Source: Listeria floridensis FSL S10-1187
GTDB lineage: Bacteria; Bacillota; Bacilli; Lactobacillales; Listeriaceae
Direction of reading: 5' to 3'
Assembly (NCBI RefSeq): GCF_000525875.1
Contig: NZ_AODF01000007.1
Location: 18,160 to 82,159, forward strand
Length of the DNA: 64,000 bases
This document shows positions 9,004 to 18,048 of the stretch, one piece after another. The notes beneath the pieces are model-generated. The model searched no databases. It saw only the letters and a list, made by a program, of their open reading frames with translations, and was not told the origin of the DNA. The position numbers and the translations under genes are program-made. Each line of letters starts with the position of its first letter. Within the stretch, counting starts at the first letter, position 1.

Positions 9004-10761
9004 GTGAAAGATGTTGAGTACAAGGAAGATGATTTTGACCGTGCGCATGAGAGTATTGGGAACTTAATCGGGAAAGGCGTTTGGGGAAAAGGGGCAATTG
9101 ATGAGCTAAAGAAAGCCTCAGAGAACTTGGACGATGTCGAGGAAATGATTCGCGATTTGGATTGTGATGGAGCGATTTCATTCCGTCATACGAGTTCAGA
9201 AAAAGACCTTCAATCCCTGTTTGAAGATTTTGAAGTCTTGCACCAGTTTTCAGGACAAGTGGATGAACTCATTCATACGAAAATTGATCGACCATTCTTT
9301 GAAGACTTGGATAAGTTTGTGGAAGGAATGCGGAATTTGGATGCGTCCAAATTTACGACCACGAATCGGATTGGAGCAACGAAAACAGAGACCGTTTTTG
9401 TGAATAGCTATACGCAGGAACAGCGAGAAGTACCCAAAACAGAAGTCACGATGGATGATTTGTTTAGCGGGAGTACTGTCTATGCGGACAAATTGAAAAA
9501 CCAGTTTCAGGAATGGAAAAAGTTGAATCCGGAAGAGACGGTTTCAGAGAACGATTTTCGGGCGGCGATGCTGAACACGCGAGCGTTTGCCTATACGTCG
9601 ATCAAAGACGAACAGCAGAAGGAAGAGTTTTGGGTGAATGTTATTGTGACAGTGGGCATCGTTGGAGTGACGATTTTTTGTCCACCTGCCGGACTGGCAA
9701 TCGGGGCGGCATATGGTAGTTTGGAGCTTGGTACAGCGATTTCAGGAAAAGATTGGGTAAGCGGCAGAGAGCTTGAGACTTCCGAACGGGCGATGAGAGG
9801 GGCATTATCTGTCGCGGATATGCTTCCAGCAGTGAAGGCTTTTTCTACCGGAATCAAGGGGCTTCCAACAGGTTCAGCGCTGGAACGACTGATGCGTCCG
9901 CCATTGAAAAATGTGAACGATCTTGTTGTGCAAGGGAACAAAATGGCGCTTACGCGAATAAGAGGACTAAAAGCGGCTTTAAAAGAACCGGTACATACAG
10001 GCACAACAGCGGTTAAGAAACAACTGAACCATCTAGGTGATAGTTTGAATCTTCCACCGCGTGGACAACTCGCGGCGCCGGGTGTTGGAGCTGTTCCGGT
10101 AAAAGGAAATAGTCAAAAGGCGCTGAAGAAAGTCATGCAGGAATTTGACTTAAATCTTGGCGGGGGTAAGCGAACAGGTGATATAATTGAGGAAAGCACG
10201 AAAGTGTTTAAGACTGAAAAAGTGACGCTTGAAAATGGAGAGGTAGCCTATAAATCATCTCGTGGTGAGTTGGTCAGGTCTCCAGATTATTTAGATGAAG
10301 TGGGAGAAATAAAATGGCCGCCGAAAGGCACCGATGGTTTTGTGTGTGACAGTTCTGGCAAACCCATTATGACAGATGCAAACTTGAAGGCGGGTCAGAT
10401 TGTTGATCGATATGGCGATTCAATGGGTAGATTTACGAGTCCAGTAGAAAATGGCAAGATATTGGCGTACGATACAAGAGGATTGCCTTATCCAGAAAGT
10501 ATAAAAGCTTATCACCAGTATGAAATACTATCAGACATTACAAAAGATAACATAAGAGACGCATACATTAATTCTGCAGAGGGAGTAAAGAAACAAATAG
10601 ATGGGATAATGGATAAATTTGGGCTTGATTTTGATAAGCTAGCCAGTGTTCAAAAAGGAAAAGTTGCAGAAGTGTTTGGTGTTGGTGGAGGAGAGCAAAT
10701 TAAGTTTGTTACTAGTGTAAAATATTATGAAATACTAGGATTAATAAGGGAGGTTAAATAA
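9004..10761 (+). CDS. T7SS-type polymorphic toxin with pre-toxin TG domain and TNT-like NADase tip
   Basis: About 585 residues in three parts. Residues 1-150 are a helical N-terminal region resembling LXG/WXG-type secretion domains. The middle (about 200-310) holds the hydrophobic pre-toxin TG region (CPPAGLAIGAAYGSLELGTA, then ERAMRGALSVADMLP). The tip from about residue 430 resembles the TNT domain: VDRYGDSMGRFTSPVENGK, then RGLPYPES, AYHQYEI and a final GVGGGEQIKF. TNT toxins (Mycobacterium CpnT) hydrolyse NAD(P). Delivery through a type VII system is inferred; no ess genes are in the window. GTG at 9004 is preferred to GTG at 8995, which sits only one base after the AGAGGTG ribosome site. 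The following gene is the probable immunity partner. An inverted paralogue with another tip lies at 62,552-64,000. Confidence 0.8.
   Translation: MKDVEYKEDDFDRAHESIGNLIGKGVWGKGAIDELKKASENLDDVEEMIRDLDCDGAISFRHTSSEKDLQSLFEDFEVLHQFSGQVDELIHTKIDRPFFEDLDKFVEGMRNLDASKFTTTNRIGATKTETVFVNSYTQEQREVPKTEVTMDDLFSGSTVYADKLKNQFQEWKKLNPEETVSENDFRAAMLNTRAFAYTSIKDEQQKEEFWVNVIVTVGIVGVTIFCPPAGLAIGAAYGSLELGTAISGKDWVSGRELETSERAMRGALSVADMLPAVKAFSTGIKGLPTGSALERLMRPPLKNVNDLVVQGNKMALTRIRGLKAALKEPVHTGTTAVKKQLNHLGDSLNLPPRGQLAAPGVGAVPVKGNSQKALKKVMQEFDLNLGGGKRTGDIIEESTKVFKTEKVTLENGEVAYKSSRGELVRSPDYLDEVGEIKWPPKGTDGFVCDSSGKPIMTDANLKAGQIVDRYGDSMGRFTSPVENGKILAYDTRGLPYPESIKAYHQYEILSDITKDNIRDAYINSAEGVKKQIDGIMDKFGLDFDKLASVQKGKVAEVFGVGGGEQIKFVTSVKYYEILGLIREVK
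9208..10104 (+). repeat. Large inverted repeat, left copy (toxin N-terminal and pre-toxin region)
   Basis: About 0.9 kb of DNA encoding the shared part of the two toxins. It corresponds in reverse orientation to 63,104-64,000. Identity is visible on the protein level (~94%) and extends beyond both window-limited edges of the right copy. Confidence 0.85.
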
Positions 10762-10762
10762 A

Positions 10763-11098
10763 ATGATGACTCAGCAGATAGAGGAGTTTAGCAAGATAAT
10801 TAAACAAGAGATAAATAAGAAGAACTATCAAACACTGAGATATGTGCTATTTGATGAAAACAGTAAAACACCATTCGCTGTACATCTTTACTTAAAAGAT
10901 GATAAATTTATGGTGGATTCACGAGATGAGCGAGGTTATATTATTGGAGCAACTTTCGAGTTTTTAACTTTTGATGAGGCTAAAAGCAAGTTTTTTCACA
11001 TACTAGATTTGACTGTTGAAATAAATAGAGGGGATTTAAAACTGGGATATGCCTCAGATTATTCTTCTCCTCTTTGGGATGATACAAAGATTAATTAA
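10763..11098 (+). CDS. Probable immunity protein for the TNT-tip toxin
   Basis: 111-residue acidic, soluble protein beginning one base after the toxin stop codon (TAA A ATG), with an AGGGAGGT ribosome site inside the toxin 3' end, so it is co-translated with the toxin. There is no signal peptide or membrane segment, as expected for a cytoplasmic antitoxin. The look (IKQEINKKNYQTLRYVLFDE, then a central HLYLKDDKFMVDSRDERG) is reminiscent of small Imm-type families such as Imm59, but I could not confirm that. Function is inferred from position immediately downstream of a polymorphic toxin and before a terminator. Confidence 0.7.
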   Translation: MMTQQIEEFSKIIKQEINKKNYQTLRYVLFDENSKTPFAVHLYLKDDKFMVDSRDERGYIIGATFEFLTFDEAKSKFFHILDLTVEINRGDLKLGYASDYSSPLWDDTKIN

Positions 11099-11102
11099 TA
11101 TA

Positions 11103-11138
11103 AAACGGCATTAGCTCAGGCTTTTGCCGTTTATTTTT
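11103..11138 (+). terminator. Rho-independent terminator of the toxin-immunity operon
   Basis: Stem AAACGGCA / TGCCGTTT followed by ATTTTTG, right after the immunity gene. Confidence 0.8.
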
Positions 11139-11221
11139 GTGAGGACGTCATTCCCACACATTTATTCCGATAAACAATAACTATCCCATTTTAGATAGGT
11201 TTTTTTATGCCTATTTACCTA

Positions 11222-11250
11222 TTGATTGACAGAACGTTTGTTCGTATAAT
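11222..11250 (+). promoter_or_regulatory. Sigma-A promoter with an embedded LexA (SOS) box
   Basis: TTGATT (11222-11227), 17-base spacer, TATAAT (11245-11250). The spacer contains GAACGTTTGTTC (11232-11243), matching the Gram-positive LexA/DinR core GAAC-N4-GTTC. LexA bound there would block RNA polymerase, so the following two genes should be SOS-induced. Confidence 0.75.
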
Positions 11251-11276
11251 AAATTTATTCGATTAGAGGTGATAAA

Positions 11277-11549
11277 ATGAATTGGCTACACACAAATGCG
11301 TTATTTGATAGTGTTACAAACGCAGATAAGTTTATTCATGATTTCCATAAAATAGTAGTGTCAGATGTGCCGTTGTGGGCGGTTCAGAAAGATTTGTTAT
11401 ATTTAATGGAAATGAATGAGACCAAGTCTTTTCGAATTCCAAGCACGCGCACAAGAGATAGGTGCGACCATATTTTTCGATTTGAAAAGACAAGTGAGCC
11501 ATCAAATGATAGAAACATCAATGTTTATACATATAAAGATTATGTGTAG
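11277..11549 (+). CDS. Hypothetical protein, first gene of an SOS-boxed operon on the ICE
   Basis: 90 residues, soluble, no recognised domain; AGAGGTG ribosome site eight bases before the ATG. It lies immediately behind a promoter overlapped by a LexA box and is followed, after an AGGAGG site, by a second small gene. In related bacteria LexA-controlled small operons often carry a YolD-like protein beside a Y-family polymerase (UvrX), but no polymerase is present here. I do not recognise the protein; a role in SOS response or element excision is only context. Confidence 0.6.
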   Translation: MNWLHTNALFDSVTNADKFIHDFHKIVVSDVPLWAVQKDLLYLMEMNETKSFRIPSTRTRDRCDHIFRFEKTSEPSNDRNINVYTYKDYV

Positions 11550-11560
11550 GAGGAAGTCGT

Positions 11561-11800
11561 GTGTATAATTTGTTTGATGATCCCAGTTATATAGATCGCC
11601 AAGAATATATTTTTATGTTGTTGATTGCGATCGATCGCAAAAGAACTGTTGAAATTCATGTGCGGCAGAATGAAAGGTTACTTAAATATAAAAAACTGGC
11701 ACCCGTTTACTTAAATGTAACGACAGGTATTGTCCAGTTACAACATTTTAATGAGTATATCGAAACATTTTCGATTGATGAGATTGTTTTTTTAAAATAA
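11561..11800 (+). CDS. YolD-like small protein (tentative)
   Basis: 79 residues from a GTG start behind AGGAGG, 11 bases after the previous gene and therefore in the same LexA-boxed operon. The pattern of a helical N-terminus (YIFMLLIAIDRKRTVEI) followed by beta strands with VYLNVTTGIVQLQHF and a final FSIDEIVFL is compatible with the YolD-like family, members of which are co-transcribed with SOS polymerases in Bacillus. The match is by impression, not by alignment. The gene is followed by about 250 bases (11,801-12,046) with no feature I can support. Confidence 0.5.
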   Translation: MYNLFDDPSYIDRQEYIFMLLIAIDRKRTVEIHVRQNERLLKYKKLAPVYLNVTTGIVQLQHFNEYIETFSIDEIVFLK

Positions 11801-12046
11801 GCTTAGGCTTATTTTAGAACTGGAGATTGTCCACAAAATGATCAAAATAAAAAAATCTAAAAGCAATGGAAATGATAGAAAGTACGAAATAACCCATAGT
11901 GTATATTTTCCTGCTATTCTAATTTCGTTTTTGGTTTCCACAAAGTATCCATTTTTTTTGTGTTTCTTATACTGATAAGTGTATTTAGGTAAGTGTTTAT
12001 GCTATTTTGTGTTTTTAAGACATTAGAACAATCCATACTTACACTT

Positions 12047-12102
12047 CTCAAAATCCAGTGCCCGTTAAGGGCGTGCCGGTTCGACCCCGGCCGCCGGTAT
12101 CA
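12047..12102 (+). other. 3' half of a tRNA-Leu(CAA) gene: attachment-site scar at the ICE right end
   Basis: The segment starts at an anticodon loop CTCAAAA (anticodon CAA) and continues with the 3' anticodon stem TCCAG, a class II variable arm (GCCCGTTAAGGGC), a T-arm with stem GCCGG/CCGGC around TTCGACC, and an acceptor strand CGCCGGT plus A. The bases before it do not supply the 5' anticodon stem (CTGGA expected), the D-arm or the 5' acceptor strand. This is therefore a tRNA 3' fragment, the usual core of attL/attR for tyrosine-recombinase elements. The intact tRNA and the integrase would lie left of the window. Confidence 0.8.
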
Positions 12103-12108
12103 TCAGAG

Positions 12109-12156
12109 CACCAACTGTTTTAACGATTTGATTCGTTAGGAAGGTTGGTGTTTTTT
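12109..12156 (+). terminator. Rho-independent terminator behind the tRNA fragment
   Basis: Stem CACCAAC / GTTGGTG followed by TTTTTT; probably the original terminator of the tRNA-Leu gene. Confidence 0.7.
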
Positions 12157-12509
12157 ATGCGTAAAAACAGAGTTGACTATTATTTTGACTATCATATCAA
12201 AATAATTCAATAAATCTTATGTCAGATAAAAAGTAAGAAAATTATTTATCTTACTCGAAAAAAGAAATAAAATTAGTTATTTTAATCGTTAATTACAAAA
12301 AACGAGTATTTTATTACATTTTTAGTCATTGTAGTGAATTTTATGGTATTGTTAAAAAGTAAATAGATGTTGATAATTTAAGATGGAAACAGGAAGGGGG
12401 AGTAGCAGGGTAAGTTGAGCATGTGATTTCATGTGAAAAAAATAAACAATTTTAATCTCTTTTATCAATATAGATTTACATATAAATATAGAAAAGAGAT
12501 GATACTAGA
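12157..12509 (+). other. AT-rich intergenic region before the secreted protein gene
   Basis: About 350 bases, strongly AT-rich, with no gene. It ends in an AAAGAGATG ribosome site before the ATG at 12,510. I see no convincing promoter, operator or RNA structure. Confidence 0.5.
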
Positions 12510-13616
12510 ATGAAAATAAAACTGCCAATTAAAATTATGATTGCGACTTTGCTATTATGTCAGGCTCCTTTAGTTGTGAACGCGAAAAGTATAGAGCCGC
12601 CAACAAAGGACGCCTTCTCAAAGGCGATTGTAGGAAGTAATGAAACAGCTCCGATATATGATGGCAACAAACTAAGAATCAAATCTAACGGAAGCGAACA
12701 AGAAGAGAGCACAATAATGTTCAAAGAAGATTTTGAAAGCGGCAATACAGATAATTGGCACAGTAGAGGAATGGGTACTAGTGAGGTTGTTGCTGATGCA
12801 AGCAGCGGATCAAAGGTGCTTAAACTGTCAGGTGAAGTAGAGTTAGAAACGATTAAAAATTTGTTAGTAGGCAAAGATATCAGTGCTTTATATCGTTTTA
12901 GCTTTGATACAAAATATGATAGCCAATTCTCTAATTTTGCAGGCGGTTATAGATCTGATTTCGATATTGGTGCTCAATTCATCCCAATGACGAACTCTTT
13001 AGAGTGGCATCATAATTCATTCGTATTTTCAGTTGGTACGGAAACTCAGACGCCAGATTTCCATAGTATTCTAACAAATAATGCTGGAACCACGTACATA
13101 GATAATATTGTTTTAGAGAAAATAACGCCAACTTCGTTTACTGACTTCAGCAAGGGGAAACTTGATGGCTGGAAAGTAAATGAAGATGCAACCTACTCGT
13201 TTCAAGAAACGCTCAAAGGTAAGGTTTTAAACATAAAAAATTCGAAATCGTATCCGGTTTTCCCAAGTTCACTTTACTATGTCTTATCTAGGAAGGAACT
13301 TTTTCAAGCAGCAACAGAGTCATCTATGGAAGGTGTAGCAATGTTAGCGAAAGTGGCAACAAGTGCACGAGGTGAAGCTGAAAATACACTTATAAACGGT
13401 TTTGGAACGACCATGTACGGATCTAATTTCTATACCAATGGATTGGATGATTATGATTGGTTTAGAACTCTTCCTTTTAATGGTAATCGAGAATATGAAA
13501 CGGGGGAATTCAACTATGGTCTATTAGGCACATCAAATGTCAATGTACTTAGTAAGCCAGAATTAAATGTAAAAGATATTGCAGTTTACAAAGGTATTGT
13601 AATGGAAACTAACTAA
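12510..13616 (+). CDS. Secreted protein with two carbohydrate-binding-like modules
   Basis: 368 residues. Signal peptide MKIKLPIKIMIATLLLCQAPLVVNA. After a linker, two modules start with similar openings: FKEDFESGNTDNWHSRG (about residue 71) and FTDFSKGKLDGWKVNED (about 210). 'DFE-G--DNW' openings are common in jelly-roll carbohydrate-binding modules, where the rest reads as beta strands with W and D/N residues. No catalytic domain, LPXTG motif, WxL motif or membrane anchor is visible, so it should be released or bound non-covalently to the surface. It stands alone between terminators. Exact ligand and family are unknown. Confidence 0.65.
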   Translation: MKIKLPIKIMIATLLLCQAPLVVNAKSIEPPTKDAFSKAIVGSNETAPIYDGNKLRIKSNGSEQEESTIMFKEDFESGNTDNWHSRGMGTSEVVADASSGSKVLKLSGEVELETIKNLLVGKDISALYRFSFDTKYDSQFSNFAGGYRSDFDIGAQFIPMTNSLEWHHNSFVFSVGTETQTPDFHSILTNNAGTTYIDNIVLEKITPTSFTDFSKGKLDGWKVNEDATYSFQETLKGKVLNIKNSKSYPVFPSSLYYVLSRKELFQAATESSMEGVAMLAKVATSARGEAENTLINGFGTTMYGSNFYTNGLDDYDWFRTLPFNGNREYETGEFNYGLLGTSNVNVLSKPELNVKDIAVYKGIVMETN

Positions 13617-13625
13617 ATGACAAGG

Positions 13626-13660
13626 AAAAAAGCAGCGTAATATTGATTACGCTGCTTTTT
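13626..13660. terminator. Bidirectional terminator between convergent genes
   Basis: AAAAAGCAGCGTAAT / ATTACGCTGCTTTTT perfect stem with a four-base loop; A- and T-rich flanks serve both directions. Confidence 0.85.
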
Positions 13661-13664
13661 GGAT

Positions 13665-14330
13665 TCAATGAGAATAGTTGCTTTGGATGTTGTTTATGAA
13701 GGATTGGTAATTTTCACGATTGTGTAAGGTATCGAAAGTGCATAGAATAGCAAGTTCGCTGTTGGATGCGATTGAGGCGTTACGGAAGCTGAACTTGGCA
13801 GTTTCGTTAAATACAAGTAGACTGTCGCCTTTTTTTAATACCAGTTCGTCACTTAGATAGTCATTTTCTGGTTCAATTTGGATTTCAATTAAATCTGAGA
13901 TAACATGGATGAGTTGGAAAGAATAAGGCTCGATTAGAAAATTCTTGGTCTGATTATGATGTAGAATTTCGATGCTTGCCTCCAAACCGCTACGGTAAAT
14001 AAAATTGAAATCTTCACCTGATCCTAGACTTTTCGTCTTAGCGCTGCCGTTAAAATGGTCAAGTTTGAACGGAGACATTTTAACGGTTCGCTCGGTGGTT
14101 CCTTCAAAGTGATGCAGGGTGACGTTGCCATGTAAGCTGATTAAATCGCGCGTATAGCCAGGTAAATCTGTGAACCGTGATTCCTTCTGGTAAAGTTTGG
14201 TGCGCGAAATGCGAAGATCAAAATCTTTGTTTTGAAAGGAACGGTCATGCGGAAAAATTAATATTTCTATGGAATCACCGCCGCTCCATTCGATAGTTTT
14301 GTAATTTTTTTGATCTAATACGGTATACAA
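13665..14330 (-). CDS. HutD-family protein, divergent copy
   Basis: 221 residues with the HutD/Ves cupin-like pattern: MYTVLDQKNYKTIEWSGGDS near the start, then RISRTKLYQKESRFTDLPGY and LISLHGNV. HutD proteins accompany histidine-utilisation genes and are thought to sense or limit urocanate/formiminoglutamate levels; no enzyme activity is firmly established. This copy is transcribed away from hutU, sharing the 380-base intergenic region, and is only distantly similar to the second HutD inside the operon (21,308-21,901). It could be a regulator-like partner or an independent acquisition. Confidence 0.75.
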   Translation of the reverse strand: MYTVLDQKNYKTIEWSGGDSIEILIFPHDRSFQNKDFDLRISRTKLYQKESRFTDLPGYTRDLISLHGNVTLHHFEGTTERTVKMSPFKLDHFNGSAKTKSLGSGEDFNFIYRSGLEASIEILHHNQTKNFLIEPYSFQLIHVISDLIEIQIEPENDYLSDELVLKKGDSLLVFNETAKFSFRNASIASNSELAILCTFDTLHNRENYQSFINNIQSNYSH

Positions 14331-14420
14331 ACGTCTTTCCCCCTAATTGAGTGATGATATGTTTAATGATACACAAAATAAGACTTATTGACAACTTTAT
14401 AAATATGTGAAGAATTTATA

Positions 14421-14449
14421 TTGACAAATGCTTCACAATTAGATATAGT
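14421..14449 (+). promoter_or_regulatory. Sigma-A promoter of the hut operon
   Basis: TTGACA (14421-14426), exactly 17 bases, TATAGT (14444-14449). A further TTGACA lies at 14388-14393 without a clear -10. The 5' UTR to the hutU start is about 250 bases. Confidence 0.75.
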
Positions 14450-14459
14450 GAATGCGTAA

Positions 14460-14473
14460 TGAAAGCGGTTTCT
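14460..14473 (+). promoter_or_regulatory. cre site (CcpA operator) at the hut transcription start
   Basis: TGAAAGCGGTTTCT matches 13 of 14 positions of the consensus TGWAANCGNTNWCA. It sits just downstream of the -10 box, where bound CcpA would repress. Carbon-catabolite control of histidine breakdown is well known in Bacillus, so this fits. Confidence 0.7.
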
Positions 14474-14709
14474 TGAAATGAAAGAATTCCTTTATCTTGG
14501 TAAAGGATGAAAAGGTTTTTAGGTACAATTGATTTGAGTGAAGGAAGAACTGAGGCTATAGAGTCTTGGAATTACAAGGTTTTTAAAAAAAAGAAAAGCG
14601 CTTTATTATGCTGGATTAGTTTTCTTGTTCTATGAAAAGAAAGGGGATGTGGTTTTCATTTGAGTGAAATAAAGGACGGGGAAACTAGAAATATGAGTGA
14701 AGGGAATGG

Positions 14710-16741
14710 ATGGAGCACATGGTTAAGAATGAGCAAATAGCAAACGCAATGACGATCAAGCTGGATGATGTTTTGCCGAATAAGCTTCATTTGTTGAAGG
14801 GATTAGACGCGCACCAGATCGAGGTTTTCGGTTGACTAGGGAACAGACGGAAATTGCACTTAAAAATGCTTTACGCTATGTTCCTGAAAAATTTCACGAA
14901 CAGGTTATCCCAGAATTTTTAGAAGAACTCACAACAAGAGGACGGATTTACGCTTATAGATGGCGTCCTGAAGGCAGAATGCACGGAAAAGCGATTGAGG
15001 AATATCAAGGGAATTGTACAGCTGCTAAAGCAATGCAAGTGATGATTGATAATAATCTTGATTTTGACGTTGCACTTTATCCGTATGAGCTGGTTACATA
15101 TGGTGAAACGGGGCAGGTTTGCCAAAATTGGCTACAATATCGTCTGATTAAGAAATATCTGGAAGTGATGACAGATGAGCAGACTTTAGTCGTTGAATCT
15201 GGGCACCCGGTCGGGTTGTTTCGGTCGAAAAAGGATGCGCCGCGTGTCATTATTACAAACGGATTATTGATTGGCGAATATGACAACTTGGATGATTGGG
15301 AAGTAGCGGAAGAAATGGGCGTAACAAACTATGGTCAAATGACAGCAGGCGGTTGGATGTATATTGGGCCACAAGGGATTGTTCATGGGACTTTTAATAC
15401 GCTTCTAAATGCAGGTCGCTTAAAGCTCGGTGTTAAGGATGATGGAGATTTGTCCGGTAAGCTTTTTATTTCATCTGGCTTGGTGGAATGAGCGGCGCGC
15501 AAGGGAAAGCAGCGGAGATAGCTCATGCGGTGGCGATTGTCGCCGAGGTTGATAAATCTAGGATTGATACACGGATGGAGCAAGGTTGGATTAAGAAATG
15601 TGCGGAAACGCCAGAAGAATCCATTCGGCTCGCTAAGGAATCGATGGAGCGGAAAGAAGCCATGTCAATTGCCTATCACGGAAATATTGTTGATTTATTA
15701 GAATATGCTTCGGCGGAAAGAATCCACATTGATTTGTTGTCGGATCAGACTTCTTGTCATAACGTTTATAACGGCGGTTATTGTCCGGTTGGAATCACAT
15801 TTGAGGAAAGAACGCGGCTTTTGCAGGAAGACCAAACGAAGTTTCGCAAGCTTGTCGATGAAACGCTTGTCAGACATTTTAACGCGATTAAAGGCTTGGT
15901 AGCTGAAGGGACATATTTCTTCGATTACGGAAATGCGTTTATGAAGTCGGTGTTTGACGCAGGTGTGACGGAAATCTCGAAAAATGGACGGGATGATAAG
16001 GATGGTTTTATTTGGCCGTCTTATGTGGAAGATATTATGGGACCAATGCTGTTTGATTATGGATATGGACCGTTTCGTTGGGTTTGTTTGAGCGGGAAAC
16101 ATGAAGATTTGAAGGCGACGGACCGGGCCGCAATGGAAGCGATTGATCCGGAAAGACGCTATCAAGATCGAGATAATTACAACTGGATTCGCGATGCGGA
16201 AAAGAATCAGCTAGTTGTTGGGACGGAAGCGCGAATTTTGTATCAAGATGCGCAAGGTCGAATTGACATCGCGCTGAAATTTAATCAATTGGTTCGTGAA
16301 GGTAAAATTGGGCCGGTGATGATTGGACGCGACCATCATGATGTGTCTGGAACGGATTCGCCATTCCGTGAAACATCCAACATTAAAGACGGAAGCAATG
16401 TGACGGCAGATATGGCAGTGCAGTGCTATGCGGGGAACGCAGCGCGAGGCATGAGTTTGATTGCCCTGCATAACGGCGGCGGAACAGGTATTGGGAAGGC
16501 CATTAACGGCGGTTTCGGGCTTGTACTGGATGGAAGCGAGCTTGTGGATGATATTATTCGATCTGCGATTTCTTGGGATGTAATGGGTGGCGTGGCACGC
16601 CGCAACTGGGCGAGAAATGAACATTCAATGGAAACGTCGATTGCATTCAATAAAGAAAAGAACGGCTCTGATCATATCACGATTCCATATTTGACGGATG
16701 ATGAAGCGGTGAAAAGAGCAGTCGAAAAATACGTGAAATGA
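14710..16741 (+). CDS. hutU: Urocanate hydratase (urocanase), two frameshifts
   Basis: Converts urocanate to 4-imidazolone-5-propanoate with tightly bound NAD. The corrected length is about 678 residues, like the long streptococcal-type HutU rather than the ~550-residue Bacillus form. Family stretches seen: [36 protein letters not shown], and the glycine-rich NAD region [17 protein letters not shown]. The true N-terminus ([20 protein letters not shown]) starts at the ATG at 14710. One base is missing near 14802 (needed to read [17 protein letters not shown]) and one G near 15483 (to read [11 protein letters not shown]). Both look like undercalls rather than decay, because the rest is intact. 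First gene of the hut operon. Confidence 0.9.
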
Positions 16742-16754
16742 AAGGCGGAAGAGA

Positions 16755-18023
16755 ATGCACGCAGATAAGGTTTTAATTCATTTAAATCAGATTTTTTGTC
16801 CGAATGACAAAGGGCGTGCTTTACGCGGCAAGGAAATGGGTGAAGCTCGTTTAATGGAGCAAGGCTACATTGCGATACAAGAAGGTAAAATTTTGGCGGT
16901 TGGCGAGGGAACTCCTCCAGATTCTATTATCGGTGAAAAGACAAAGCTGATTGACTGCACGGGGAAGACGGCGACGCCGGGACTAATCGACTCGCACACA
17001 CACTTGGTTTACGGGGGAACGCGCGAAAATGAATTTGCAAAAAAACTAAACGGTGTCGCTTATTTGGATATTTTGAAAGAAGGCGGCGGAATTTTAAGTA
17101 CTGTGCGAGCCACGCGAGCTGCTACGTTTCAAGAGCTGTATGATAAAACGGCTAAGCTGATTGAACAGATGCTTGTACACGGGGTAACAACAGTGGAAGC
17201 GAAAAGCGGTTACGGCCTCAACTGGGAGACGGAAGAAAAGCAGCTTAAGGTGGCGAAAGAAATTGAACACCACTTGCCGGTTGATGTGATCTCAACTTTT
17301 ATGGCGGCGCATGCAATTCCGGAAGAATATCGTACGAATCCAGACGGTTTTATTGATCTAATCATCACAGAAATGCTACCGAAAGTGAAGGAACAAAAGC
17401 TAGCTGAGTTTTGCGATATTTTTTGCGAGGCAGGAGTTTTTACGGCAGAACAATCACGTAAACTTTTACAGGCAGCCGCTCTTCAAGGGTTTAAACTCCG
17501 AATTCATGCTGATGAAATTGAGTCCATTGGCGGTACTGATGTAGCTGCTGAGCTTGGAGCTGTAAGTGCTGAACATTTGATGGTTATAACGGATGAGGGA
17601 ATCGAGAAACTCAGCCGTGCAAATGTGATCGGAAACTTGCTTCCGGCGACAACATTCAGCTTGATGGAGGATACGTATGCACCAGCGCGAAAAATGCTTG
17701 ATCATGATATGGCCATTGCCCTTTCGACCGACAGTAATCCAGGGAGCTGTCCAACTGCCAATATTCAATTTATCATGCAGCTTGGCTGTTTTGCTGACAA
17801 GCTGACGCCGATCGAAGTTTTGAATGCGGTTACAATTAATGCGGCTTATGTGGTCGATCGCGCGGATTCGATTGGAAGTTTTGATAAGGGGAAAAAAGCG
17901 GATATTACATTGTTTGATGCGCCGAATATTGATTATCCGCTTTATTTCTTTGCAACAAATCTCGTTACAGATGTTTATAAAAATGGCGAATTAGTTGTAA
18001 AAAACCGCCAAGTCATTCAATAA
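16755..18023 (+). CDS. hutI: Imidazolonepropionase
   Basis: 422 residues, intact. Metal-dependent amidohydrolase that opens the imidazolone ring, 4-imidazolone-5-propanoate to N-formimino-L-glutamate. It shows [10 protein letters not shown] (metal ligands, about residue 76), [25 protein letters not shown], and [10 protein letters not shown] near the C-terminus, all in the usual order. The ATG at 16755 follows a GAAAGGCGG ribosome site 13 bases after hutU. The product passes to FtcD, encoded next. Confidence 0.95.
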   Translation: MHADKVLIHLNQIFCPNDKGRALRGKEMGEARLMEQGYIAIQEGKILAVGEGTPPDSIIGEKTKLIDCTGKTATPGLIDSHTHLVYGGTRENEFAKKLNGVAYLDILKEGGGILSTVRATRAATFQELYDKTAKLIEQMLVHGVTTVEAKSGYGLNWETEEKQLKVAKEIEHHLPVDVISTFMAAHAIPEEYRTNPDGFIDLIITEMLPKVKEQKLAEFCDIFCEAGVFTAEQSRKLLQAAALQGFKLRIHADEIESIGGTDVAAELGAVSAEHLMVITDEGIEKLSRANVIGNLLPATTFSLMEDTYAPARKMLDHDMAIALSTDSNPGSCPTANIQFIMQLGCFADKLTPIEVLNAVTINAAYVVDRADSIGSFDKGKKADITLFDAPNIDYPLYFFATNLVTDVYKNGELVVKNRQVIQ

Positions 18024-18048
18024 CTTTGAAAAAGGAGAGCAAAAAAAC

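Noticed and set aside
12041..12102. Complete tRNA-Leu gene
   Set aside because: Only the 3' half is there; the preceding bases give no 5' anticodon stem, D-arm or acceptor strand.
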